Positions 46,400 through 57,878 of a DNA stretch of 64,000 nucleotides are shown piece after piece. Made by a program: the position numbers and the translations under genes. This stretch comes from Xylaria sp. FL1777 (lineage: Eukaryota > Ascomycota > Sordariomycetes > Xylariales > Xylariaceae). Every line of letters begins with the position of its first letter. Position 1 is the first letter of the stretch. The notes beneath the pieces were generated by a model. That model made no database searches, was not told where the DNA came from, and saw only the letters and a program-made list of their open reading frames with translations. The stretch spans positions 248,001 through 312,000 of the forward strand of contig MU400511.1 of NCBI GenBank assembly GCA_022578965.1. Direction: 5' to 3'.

Positions 46400-46990
46400 C
46401 TATCGCATATTTACTAACATTCTAGGTAACAATAGGCTTACATAGGGATGGCAGAAGAACCCTATTTCAGTCTTGGCTACAGCGATTCTCTCTGTGTAAT
46501 AACAGCAAATCATGATAGCAACGTAGCTTACGATCAGCGGAATCATGTAAATGTCGAATATCAGGAACATGGAACTTTTTAACAATAAGGAAAGATTTAG
46601 CTGATACCCTACGTATACTTATATATCGCGTCAGCGTGTTTCATACGCATACATTAGGGTCGAAGCAATCTTACAATTCTTGTAAGCACGGAGCATACCG
46701 TAAACGTCAATAATGGAAGTAAAATATATTGAATAAGACGATGGACTTCTTGATCGACGAGGGAGATTAGAGACCTGTAGCCCCATATTTCACAACTTCT
46801 ACCGTAGGCATAGTATTGAGGAATGATATCACATCATAGGATCCAATGTCTAGCCGTGTGTTGCAGTCATCCTCAGTTTGCGCTAATCTAAACCGATACT
46901 CTATGTCGGGTCTGTGGCATACGTTAAGCCAATGAGACTGTCGAAATAGCTGTCTACCAGCTTGTAGCTGTAAAAGTCATAATGATATTC
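46400..46990 (-). pseudogene. Frame-broken membrane-protein remnant
   Basis: Protein-like text continues across several overlapping minus-strand frames. Frame one (46990-46901) reads YHYDFYSYKLVDSYFDSLIG before a stop. Frame two picks up as DIEYRFRLAQTEDDCNTRLD then SYDVISFLNTMPTVEVVKYG before TAA at 46767. Frame three runs across the same point as YRSLISLVDQEVHRLIQYIL and LPLLTFT. Further pieces are YGMLRAYKNCKIASTLM and the hydrophobic MFLIFDIYMIPLIVSYVAIM. Moving between frames keeps sensible sequence without proper intron signals at each switch, which suggests frameshift decay. The family is not recognised. It could instead be a real gene with unusual introns. Confidence 0.4.
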
Positions 46991-47248
46991 AACATCATAT
47001 CAGCACGAATATTTTAGGTTCCTCCGGAGTTATGGAGTGTTTGTATTCTCTGTCTTTAGCCTATGTTCGAGAATATCCCATCTCAGTGAGGGGGTTACCT
47101 AGTACTAGGTAAAGCAGATAGATCTCCCCTGTTTTTACTGTCTTAGTAATACTGCCCTGGCATTTCGTATATCTAGTGTAGAAGGACCCACGATGCAGTT
47201 CCAGTGTATAAGCCGGGATGCACTTCGTCTTCTTAGTGCTAGATTAGA

Positions 47249-47692
47249 TTGAATTCCGAAACCAAATGGTGCACAGGGTTATCCTATAACTACACATCTA
47301 CCAACATCGACTCAGGCGATAGAACGAATGCTTCTATAATAGTTGAATCTCGCCTCGGTGCGCTCATCTTAACGTTACCACGCCTATATCTGAATGAGTC
47401 ACAGAGTGAGAAGATACAAGTCGATGATAGTAACGATGGATCTGTATTTACAGAACAGAAGATATATACATCAAGAGTCCTCCAGCTGTCAAGTGGGTTC
47501 TCTGATACCTCGCTTGCCGTTATATACACCGGAGAATCGGCAATCAAGAGTGAATGCAACGATATCCCCAAGGAGGTCCTGAATATATACAAGAATCGAA
47601 TACGCGACCTAAGGGTAAGGACTGGTGATCGTCCTTCCGTCCCAGCTATATTCTTTTTTTTGTTTCCTTTTCCTTTTCCGTTTTCCTGTTAA
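47249..47692 (+). CDS. Unidentified open frame, possible exon
   Basis: A 147-codon frame with no family match. Its interior is rich in Ser, Thr and Asn with NXS/T sites (NYTSTN, RTNASIIVES, LYLNESQSEK), as in an extracellular domain. The last 15 codons are Phe/Pro from a T-rich run and are unlikely to be coding; GGTAAGG at about 47610 could be a splice donor just before it. There is no signal peptide, and no partner exon was found. An antisense frame of 100 codons overlaps it. Confidence 0.25.
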   Translation: MNSETKWCTGLSYNYTSTNIDSGDRTNASIIVESRLGALILTLPRLYLNESQSEKIQVDDSNDGSVFTEQKIYTSRVLQLSSGFSDTSLAVIYTGESAIKSECNDIPKEVLNIYKNRIRDLRVRTGDRPSVPAIFFFLFPFPFPFSC

Positions 47693-47900
47693 AGACTGCT
47701 CTCTCATGCGGACATTGAAAATCCGCGTTCGTGTTCAGCATTTGCCATTCCCGATTTGGTTTTTCGCTTTTTTCTTCACTCCCTTCTATCGAAAGACTCG
47801 TGTTTTTCTTAACCACGAGGCGACCGAACTGGTAGCGGATCCGGCCGTCCCTCATCCTAGTCTCCTCGAGTCTTCGAGTCGTCGACGTCAATAAGGATCT

Positions 47901-48332
47901 CTACATGTTGATCTTCTCGAACGGAAGCCATCGGAGCCACTTGGGAGTGACGGGCAGGTTTCTCTTCTCGGGTACATCTTGGCTGTTCTCCTGCTCAGAG
48001 TTGCCTGGGTGATGGTGGTGGTGGTGGGGGGAGCCGGTTGGGACCGGAGTGAATCCGGAGCTCGAGAAGCCCGTGGGAAATCCTGATGGGAAAGCCGTAG
48101 GGAGACCCGAAGGAAGCCCCGTGGGGAAGCCGGTCGGGAATCCAGTTTGGACTCCCGTTGGCTCTCCTGTTGGGAACCCAGTTGGAAACCCTGTTGGCTC
48201 TCCTGTCCGTGTGCCAGTTGGGAATCCCGTAGGAAATCCCGTGGGCGTAGCCTGTCTCTCTTCGACGAGAGGCATAGACAAGGCAACCTGGAGCAGGACG
48301 GCTGCAAGTAAAGCGAAAGAGAGGCGGGCCAT
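47901..48332 (-). CDS. Secreted PTGF-repeat protein with dibasic site
   Basis: Single-exon 143 aa protein. The signal peptide MARLSFALLAAVLLQVALS is followed by a short leader ending VEERQA. Then come about three and a half copies of a 16-residue repeat built on TGFPTGFPTG (variants ending TRTGEP, EPTGVQ, LPSGLP). A run of six His follows (GSPHHHHHHPG), then an acidic stretch SEQENSQDVPEKR and the tail NLPVTPKWLRWLPFEKINM. Lys-Arg before the tail is a possible Kex2 site that would free a 19-residue Trp-rich peptide. A longer in-frame start at 48419 lacks the N-terminal signal, so I chose 48332. No Cys is present, so it is not a hydrophobin or typical Cys-rich effector. Family unrecognised; adhesion, cell-wall or peptide-precursor roles are all possible. 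Confidence 0.65.
   Translation of the reverse strand: MARLSFALLAAVLLQVALSMPLVEERQATPTGFPTGFPTGTRTGEPTGFPTGFPTGEPTGVQTGFPTGFPTGLPSGLPTAFPSGFPTGFSSSGFTPVPTGSPHHHHHHPGNSEQENSQDVPEKRNLPVTPKWLRWLPFEKINM
48080..48262. repeat. Coding tandem repeat (48-bp units of 12-bp words)
   Basis: The DNA under the PTGF repeats is a tandem array; GTTGGGAA, CCCGTTGG and CCTGTTGG words recur on the plus strand with a 12-bp sub-period and a 48-bp higher-order period. Copies differ by scattered substitutions, so the array is not recent. Both strands stay open over most of it because the word lacks stops. Confidence 0.75.
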
Positions 48333-51300
48333 TTTGACAACGGTATTGGATGTGTGCAAGTAGAGATTGACAGCGAGAATATCAAGCTTTGTTGAGATGA
48401 GTTGAAAAGCCGAAGTCAAGTGAGAGATGCAGAAGACCAGCTTGATCTCTTTCTTTCTTAGATCCCGACAAGGCTGGGAGGCGGCATTGATATACCCGTA
48501 GGACTCCCCATGAACGTCGGCTCAGGCCATCTACGGAGCTCGCGCCAGCTTACCAACAGTTCATTCATACGAAAAAGGAAAAATGGAAAAGAACGCCCCG
48601 TTCACGGCGAGATGGTGCCATACTTACAAGGGCCAAAATGGCTTGCCAGGCCCCTACCTAGTATGTTTCACGGATCTGGAAACATAACCGTCGTTGGGTT
48701 TACAGACTCCCCCTTGCCCAGCAGCGATGGCGGGAGGTGTAACGCGGTATTCCAAAAACCTCACGAAAGGACATAATCAGCCCGCTTTTTATACCCTTGT
48801 CACTGCCTATAGCGTCTTGTGGAACACGAATACCGGTAGTCAAGACAACACTAGGAAACGTAAATCGTGCATTTGGGTCGACGGAATTGTCCGAGAACTA
48901 AAATCTAGGCTATCAGCTAACGAATCCTATACTTATGGGCTGACCAACATAAGGCTTGACGTCTTCGCAGTGGCTTCTTCATCGCTACACAATGTCTAAA
49001 AAGAGCTTGAGATACGTAGTAGGGTAAGTAAGCAATGAGTAGGTATGTGTACCGGTAGTCCACCCATGCATACAATAATTTTGCATTGCCAAGAGCCCTA
49101 GCAGTCTACTCAGTATGTACTCCAGAGTTGCCTAGTGTATATCTACACTACTACTCTGCTTACCTGCATGTGTGACTTCAATTCTGCCCCCAAATCAAGA
49201 TATTGCGCGGCACAATGTCTCTACGCATTAGTGTAATAGTTAGTTTACACATAAGTAGACCCTCCCCCATATAAGCCAAGGCCAAAACACGACGACCAGC
49301 CGTAGATGTATTAGTAAATGACAAATGGGGGGGCTATATGTGGGAACATGAGAACATGGACAAAAAACTACACCAATGTCGGCACTTGGATCGACAGTGA
49401 TCGACAGGGGATCTTTACTCAGCACAGAGGATAACGTGGCCGATTCGTGTACACTACATTACACAAAATACGCAGTAACTTGTAGAAATTACAAGACTGG
49501 GGGACTCGTTTTTTTTTTATTTTGTTTCCAACAATTATCAAAAGAGAAAACAGAAACCTTAATCTGTAATTTGTCTTGGCATTGCTGATCTCCCGAATCC
49601 GCACAAAACCAGCCTCGGTAACTAGCTTGAATAGGAATATGATCAGTGTTTATCTGACGATTCGGCCCATACGTTTAATTCATATAAATTAACGACGAGC
49701 ACGCAACCGTCCGAGAAAATAAATGAGTAGAGTTAGTTATTCTGTTCGTTATTGATTGTCAATAAATTCATTACGGCGGACCGTACCTGGCCGGGGATCC
49801 AAAGGCCCCAATAAGGATAGTACACCATGGCGCGAATAAACTCGAGACAAGACGACGTAATTCACAAAGACGCGGGACGAACTCTGTCTATTCTCTTGTA
49901 TTGAAACACGTTTGTTATTCCGCGAATGCGTATGGAGGATTGACAAGATGATTCTCTTCATTGATGGAAGTCGAGATTTAATACCATTTAGGGAGCCGCC
50001 TAAAACTTGGCTTCCTTGGCTCCTTTCAAGACCCCTGCATGACAGCCGAGCATGGTTTGCATGGATATGCATTTCAATGACACCGCGCAAGGATTTTAGA
50101 TCATGCTCCTTTTCGCTCAATGCTGATTGACCCCTTTTATCGCTCCTAATTCGGTGTATTGATGCTGGAGATGACGAGGCAGGCCGTAGAGCGACAGACA
50201 ATATGTACGGTTTATGGTACACTGCTCCGCCGCCTTTTTGTACACCGGAGTCGAAAAGCTCGTGTCAGAGCCTTCAGGCCGGCCCAATTGCCGCTCTGCC
50301 ACTTTGCCGCCTGCACTGCCTTTAGTGTAGGTTGCTGTGCCGCTTTTCGCTGAGTGGATGGGATACGCCAACGGACTTGTCGGTCCAATGTGGACGTCAT
50401 GACGTGAAAAAATTGATCGCGGATTAAAGCATTTGGATTTGTTATTTTCACGGAGGATCCCGGCCACCCACTAAGTCTGCGAGGTCGAAGACGGAGGGGC
50501 TTTGGTCTACGAGAGATGCTGTATTACGTACAGCTATTGTCATCACTGCATTTAATGTCTATGTATCTAGATGATGCTATCCCAATACAGGTCGGTGCAC
50601 CGTCCGAGTGTCTATTTTACAAGACATCGAAAAGCAGCGAAATTATGTATAAGTGCAGACTCGATTAAATCAATTCTTAGATCTTGTTAGGCTTTTGAAA
50701 CCCTCATAATAATGTACTAAGATCCGGTTTGTTCTAACTTTAGACATAGTACATATAAATAGCATATGGATGTAATCCGTTTCATGTTTCTCATTCTTTC
50801 ATCTGATGTTTAAAGGATGAGGCGACCCCCAACCTCCTCAAGCTCAAAGATCTGGGCTATGGCTCAATGGCATGGTTTCTGAACTACTCCTATTACACTA
50901 TAATGCTCAAAATCAATATTCTACGAGGTAATACTTACCCTCCGGCGACTTTATCGTCTAACAGCCCAATAGCCTGAATTAAAGTCCTGGATGTGCCCTT
51001 CTCAGTAGCGAACCGATTCGTTGTCTCTCATACCATTTCATAGACTCATCTCATTACCCACACGTTCCCTAAAGTCTATCTTATACCATTTCGTATCCTT
51101 CACATCAAACTTATCTCTTGTAATGGTTTCTCATAGCCGAAGTATGTATACTAAGAGCTCGGGCATATTAGAAAGCGAGAAAATATCAAAATCCTAGGCA
51201 GATTATATAACTTGAGAGTCCCCGACTAGTACTATGAGCAGATGAAGCGAATAAATAGTACCGGGATAGACTGAAGAAAGAAATAAGACACTTGGGCCTA

Positions 51301-54300
51301 GACTGCAGCGAAATTCAATACACATCTGAGCGTCTGATCTTATATTTATCATCTGTAGTATAACTCATAGTGTCTAACCCCTCAGTCTCGATAAGTGGTA
51401 AAGAGCTGAGAGATGCGAGGAAGAGATAGCTAGCGCGACTGTGAGAGTACACACAGCAGTCGTCACTCCAAATGCAGTTGCGACCAAAATTGTCAATACC
51501 CCTTATAGTAGGGAGGATCAAGATGAAGGCAATAGTCCCACCCCCGAGATAGCTGGGCAGTTCGTGGGATAATAGTCTCAATGAGAGTTGTGAACCTTGT
51601 CAGTGTGGTCATTTAAGCTTGCCCTCGTAGTGAAAGTGGTTACGAGCGGCAGGATGGTCGAGCTAGCTTATATATTGCTCGCAGCTATCATATTTTTTAT
51701 GAGATTACTGATAATAGCCGCCACTGACGCGGCTTTAGACAGTTAATAGACTGCTAAATAGAGTTCCTATTTGCTATAGACTACACCACTGATTAGTCGA
51801 AGACGAGTCGAGAGAAACACCGGTGCTGCTAGGGAGGACTGATGTCTTGGTAGGCTCAACGGCGGTGGCAATTGGGCTGCATGTTGAAGTATCAAGTTCG
51901 CTTGAGGCTGCCTTAACTACTATTGTTGATGAGTCGACAAATGAGAACTGCTTGGTTAGCTGACGGCTGGTTTGACTATAACCCTCCTACATCAAACCAC
52001 AGCAGCGGTGAAGACATGAAAACCTCGAGAACAGCACGATGAAGGGAACTTCCTAGAGATATATCTAGCCAAGGCGAGAAAGGGGTGGAAGAAGCAGGCG
52101 ACTATGCACTAACGAAACGAAAAGCTAGAAAGGGCCAAAATAACGGAACAGAACGAAACAGAACAGGGGGGAATTAGGTTGGCAATGAAGGTGACTAGGT
52201 AGAGAAGATACCCTTTCAACTGAGATTTCTCCTTGGAACGTGAACAGCCTCGCGTTCGGTGCTACAGAGTGATACTTTAGCGGCTTGTATTTTTAACGGA
52301 GACCCGGGTTGAAACATACTCAAGTAATATCTATCAACATGATTAGTTCATGTTTATTATCACGTGGACTTCGAGAAGATCTATTAGAGATCAGCACGAG
52401 ATCCCGAGCTGATCCTGTACAACATTAGGCGAGACCCGCGCCTTTTCTGGCTCTGGGGTGAGACTGGGCATGTAGGGAAGAACGAACCTCGTATAGTATA
52501 TATCTCAATGGTGACAAGTTGCCGCTATTTGCTAGGCGAATCTCTATCATAAGAGGTATATAAGTCCAACTTTTTAAGAGGGTCTTTCATATATTGTTAG
52601 AAATGTAGAGCAGCGTTAGAGTCATAAATGCTATCAACATGTACATATAACATAGTTGAAAGGTAATGTGTGAGCTTAACTAGTCATAGTCTCGTGTCTA
52701 ATACACCGAGAGCTGATACGTCCGGGCCTTATACCCATTTGGACAGAGGCAATACGATAAGAAAAAAACATAGTTGGCCGGTAGTGATGGGTAATCCGAT
52801 CTCAGGGGCTGATAATGCCAAGAAGCTGCAAGCTTATTTCCACAAATTCGATTGTACGGGGTCTAGCAGATGGGATACCAATGAGGAATCGCGTCATTCG
52901 ATGATTTATGCCTAGTACAAAATACCTATACGGCATTGGGCCAACTTGAATATGGTGCTATTTACTACATGTAAAGTACACATATGGGTGAGAGGTAGGT
53001 ATACACAAGATACAGTCTTAGCCTTCCCATTTCCAAACACGAATCGGAGACGTTAGCGACATCATCGGGTAATTGGTAGATCTTAAGTTAGTGCCTATTT
53101 AGAGGGATAAGCGAAGTTTCCTTGGCAACTCTGGAAGAACCGCGCCTCTGTCCCGACTCCTCGGGCGAAACTAGCACGCCTTACTTTACTAGCTTCCCAG
53201 GTCAATGGCAAGCTCCAACATCCTAACTACCGGTAGTTGCTTCAGCCCCTTCTTACAAGGGTCTAGGATCCTTAACTAGACCTTTTACATACTCTGTCTG
53301 CTTCTTCTCTCCTCTGCCGACTCGATTGTGCTCTCACACCCCCGAGGCGGCATCAGAGCGTCATGCCAGGATCGATATCCTGTTGAAGGCCGAGTAGCTG
53401 TGGGTGCTGCTTCTCTGTATAGAAAAATCCTGGAAGGAAATGCCTAAGCTAGTGCTTTCACCGTCTAGGTGCTTCTAAGACGTTCCGCTTCCGGAACGGT
53501 ACAACTACTGTCACATACTACCGGCAGCTTGGCTGGCAGCCAGGTACCCGTTAAAGGACAGTTCTCATACTGCATACGATTCTTACTCTGGACTGCATAA
53601 GCCACCGGTATAACACGCGACCTTACCCCGGCTATACGCGGCGGCTAGAGTTACATAGCAGTTAATGTCACTTGATTTCCATACAGGGAGAAAGTGTTCG
53701 CGGTAACAGGTTTTCCATCAGATAAGGGCCTCGTATTGGCTACTGACAACAAGTTCGAATATACAACGGCTCCTTCGTTACAAGAAAATGAGGGGCTTTA
53801 TTCGTTCCATGGCGAGATAAGGGTGTTAAGCGTACCTTTAAGAGGCGTTTGATCTAATTCCCTGGGACCGATGTTTATGCTATTCGGGAATCATAGACTC
53901 AACTCGCTCATTAATACCCATTCTCTTGGGCTTGATCCGGCCATAGAGGGAATCTCCGCGTGTATGAGTGCTATACATACTAGCACTTCGTGAGCCGGCA
54001 GTGATTCCGCTGCCCCGGTCACTCATCTATGGCCCACACACAGCAATGTTACTGTTCCTAGCTCCCCTATCACTATCACTCGCTGTACAATGTCAAATGC
54101 TATGAGCACGGATCCTTTGACAGTCCCCTATCTAATGCTGAAAAGATCGCCCTCCTTGTGCTAGGAAATACCCAATCAGGCCGTTCACGCGTGCGAAAAT
54201 CCTCGTATCACGAATAACCACGTGAATGCAGTATGGGGATGTCACGGGCCGTTTTGTTTGGAGCTCCTAAAGACTCGACTACATATTTGAATGGACGAGG

Positions 54301-57300
54301 CTCCCGCTTCGCTCATCTTCTTCTTTATCTAAATGAACTCAACACCAGAAATTCATGAAAATCCGACGATACCTTATGATGACAGGATGCGATGCTCTAC
54401 AAGTCGAGTTATTCGAGGTCATCTCAGGTACCCCTGGAGGAGTCATCGGACTGACACGATGGAGTAGTGGCGATGCTTGGTATTGTCTTCCTGAGTTATA
54501 TTGAGAAGCTCAACACGGCAGATTATCTTGGATATACTTATCAGCCCAACACAGCCGAAAGGGCAATAGGTCCATGATCTCTACACAAAGGGCCGTTAAC
54601 GAAAGAACTACTCCAATACGACTTATAGAACAAAAGTATCAACTTCCTAAATAGTTAAGCTGGTAGAAGTGCCTATCTAACTAACTTCGCTTATGCAGTT
54701 CGTCTGCGACCCTCCATCCGAAGATCTCTGCAATATAGCTGGTCCCACGAGAAGGTTGAGACTCGGCAATGCTTGCGACGAAACAGCCACCGACCAGAGT
54801 TAGACGAAAGCTTGCAGTAAGAAATCCGTAATCGAAGTATCTACGATTCATTAGATTGTAGGCGTCAAAGATACATAGCCGGATTTATTAGATGGGATAC
54901 TTTGCTGGACGAATAAGCCACTGATGGCTTACAACTGTCGGGACGCCCTGGGATATCCAAAAGGGAACAGAATACCAATGGAAATCCAGCGTCGTCTTAG
55001 TGAACTTTCAGCGGATATGAGCAGCTATCGCATTATCCATTCATTCCTGATTTCGATTCGCCGAGCTTACCTCTCCATCACCAGTCAATTACGTCTATCT
55101 CGTCGTTCCTTGGAATTGCGATGGCTTGTTGTCGAACAGCGTATTTTACGTCTCACACCTGATCCCGGATAGTTCCTTCGACTTATTCGATTCCCTGAGT
55201 TCTTGCTATAGCACCCCCGACCCCTCCAGACCCGTACGAGATATGCAGTCGTGGCGTACGACCCGTAACTCGGCTCTTGTGCGGAGTGATACATTCAAGC
55301 CGGGTTGCAGACCGGGCTCAGAGTGCATCCAACTGCATAGGGATTGGTCACAGAAATGTCGCTCTTTGTTCCGCGTCGAATGTTCGCCATTGATGACACC
55401 TGCTCCAGCGAACACCAGGCGGCAGCCGGATACGTCAGAGATAGTTATGACTGGACTAGAAGCTGCAACGTCACAGGATCTCGTGGCCTTGCGTTGGGGA
55501 CTTTTTTTTTTGCAACCTCATGTGGCCTTCTGTACTTTCCGAATGAGGAAAGTATCATCGCCCTTGGAGTTGGGGTGAGTCCCGACTAAAAAAAACCCCG
55601 TCTTACACCGCACGATCGAGGGGAACTTGAGTCGACCCAGGGCCTCTCCGCACTGCGTCGTCTTTTTAACCAATTAATCTCAAGAGCCGCAGATCAAGCG
55701 ATCGGATAGACGATACAACCCTGTCACCTGAGCTGGCTTACGCCCACTGTAACCAAAAGACATGTGCTATGACGAGTGTGAGCCATACATACGCTCCCAT
55801 ATTGGTTGGGACCTCGTGGTGTCTTTGGGATCGTCGATAGATCATGAAACATCAAGAACAGGGCCGTCATGGGAGACTTACACGCGGGCGGACGGTCCTC
55901 GCGCCAAGCCACTTCCCCAGGTTTCTCCTGCTTACAGTAGGTAACTCGTTCACCACCAGCCCGGCTGAGAAAGCCGGGAAGAGGCGGGGGGGTTAGGTAT
56001 TAGTATGAGGCCAAGACGAGCTACCTGTGTCTGGTCTAGTTTCGCCTTGGACAGGCTTGGCGACACCAGAACAGGGGCTACGAGGCGGCACTGCGCCAAG
56101 TCGCCGAGAACCTGGGTATCACCCATTTTTGTTTGCGGTCTCCCAGCCAAGGAATTCGCATTATCAATTTGTATACATGTCTCGTGCTGCTAACGCTCAT
56201 TATAGCAGAGGAGTTCGCGCGAGCTTACGAGATGCTGTACACAATCGAGCAGCAAAATGCGACTGTCTGCGTCACCGCAAAGCAAATGCCAGCGCCCCCA
56301 TGCCGACCGGGGCCTCTCTCTCCAATGACCAACGTGTTTACCTAATGGTTCTACCGGCCCTCGCGGTCAGAGTCTGGATGAAGCTATGCGGAGGGGATAT
56401 TTGACCAGCCTTGTCTAGTATTTGCTCCGCGCAGCCAGCCTATGACTGCGGAAACGGAATTGCAATGGACGCGGCCCAGAAGCCGCCTAGGTATTAGTCT
56501 CCCTGCTGGCAATACGCATAAGTCGAGGCGGGAGACAATGCTCTGGGGCTCCCGGGACCTGCATTGTGGCGGCCACTCGCTTTGCAAGTACCGAAAGTGT
56601 GACGAGTTTTAACTCTAAGCCGGTTTTCCTTAGCCCAATCGAAGGAGGCCCTACAGGTAAATGTCGAGCCTTGTTCCCCGCTTCTATCTCTTGTACACGA
56701 GTATATTGCGCATGATCCTTGCGTCGATAGCTGCGTTGTCATTAAGCACAGGTATAGGCAAGGGGCCCCCCCTCCTAACGGTGTGTTCTTTTTGGCCGAA
56801 CTACCTATAGAATAGCAACTATGCCACATATCCAAGCGCCATCGGTAGCACGAAGGCCCATGAAATCTCCGAAGCCTCAAGGCCGTGGGTGCCGGTAGTT
56901 ATTTGTCCGACGCCTCCATGGTTCCTTCGCCTGCCCAACTACGCACCAATCTCCGAGCGCAGAAGAGAAATGCTACGACTACTCGCGTCCCAAACCAGCC
57001 CGTGTGAATCTATGGATGGCCTGCTTCCAATGAGGGGCTTGTACGCCCGATTTCTGGTTGCTGGGAACATTCCATCCATTCCATTCCCAAGACCGTCTCA
57101 AATTCGAATGTGGTTAGATTGAGAGATCCTGTCAGCAAAGTCTATCACATGAGAACCACCAGATCATTTACCGCTAGGCCAACGGCTTGGCTCGGGTGTT
57201 CTCCCTGGCTTCTATGTAGATGTATTTCCCTGAGCCTTGTCCAATGTATCTGAAATAGTTGTTGTTGGGCAGACGTAAGGCCCACCTGGCGTCTTATTAT

Positions 57301-57878
57301 CTGCAGTACGACCATTTTCTCTCATGCCAATGGCGTCACGACAATCTAACCTAGGGGAGACATCATCATTCTCCCCCCCGCGAACAGACCGCCCAGACCC
57401 TAAGTCTTCTAAGCCGGTGTCTGCTATGTTTTGCATAGTACTGTTTCCCACGAAGCCAAGTCGGCTCCAACGCTGCATGTTGCCCCCCTTGTGGAAAATC
57501 ATTCCACGATGTCTTTCTCATAAGATTCTAGCCGACTTCTTCAGGTCGCATGACTTACAATCCTGTCCTGCCACCAATATTCTGGGCTGTAGCCCGCGTT
57601 CGTGACCCCTTTCTTGTCTAGGAAACCTTCCTTATTCGTCCTGGCCATCTGATCCTGCACGCGGATAGTACCGACGGCTCTGTCATGTACGGTTTGATGT
57701 TAAGGTTTGATGCTCGAAGCTTGACGGTATAATAACCTATGCTTCGTTCCCGCTTATGTTCATCTCATCTCGACGTTATTCCATATCCACTACTTGTATA
57801 TACAAGGTAGTCTGATAAACTCAGACGTCTTACCCTAAGCCACCTTCTCATTGTCCGGGCTCGCAATCACCGTGCACA
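48333..57878. other. 9.5 kb gene desert
   Basis: I find no recognisable protein, tRNA, rRNA or intact transposon. Open frames of 60-157 codons occur on both strands (for example 49749-50222, 50117-50467, 55126-55578, 56027-56404 and 56494-56880) but none has a family signature or plausible splice partners. The left part (48.5-52.7 kb) looks AT-richer and the right part (53-57.7 kb) more balanced, judged by eye. It is flanked by the secreted repeat protein and the glutaminase gene. It may be decayed repeat or gene DNA. Confidence 0.45.

Larger units (their letters stand above)
45659..47900. other. Intergenic region with decayed coding remnants
   Basis: Apart from the minus-strand remnant at 46400-46990 and an unidentified plus-strand frame at 47249-47692, which are listed separately, I see nothing recognisable. 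The stretch just after the V-ATPase stop is presumably its 3' UTR. Confidence 0.4.

Noticed and set aside
48049..48363. Plus-strand PVGNPVG-repeat frame
   Set aside because: Antisense reading of the PTGF array; it lacks a signal peptide, while the minus frame has one.
50117..50467. Possible transposase fragment
   Set aside because: No DDE, HTH or reverse-transcriptase motif and no terminal repeats could be found.
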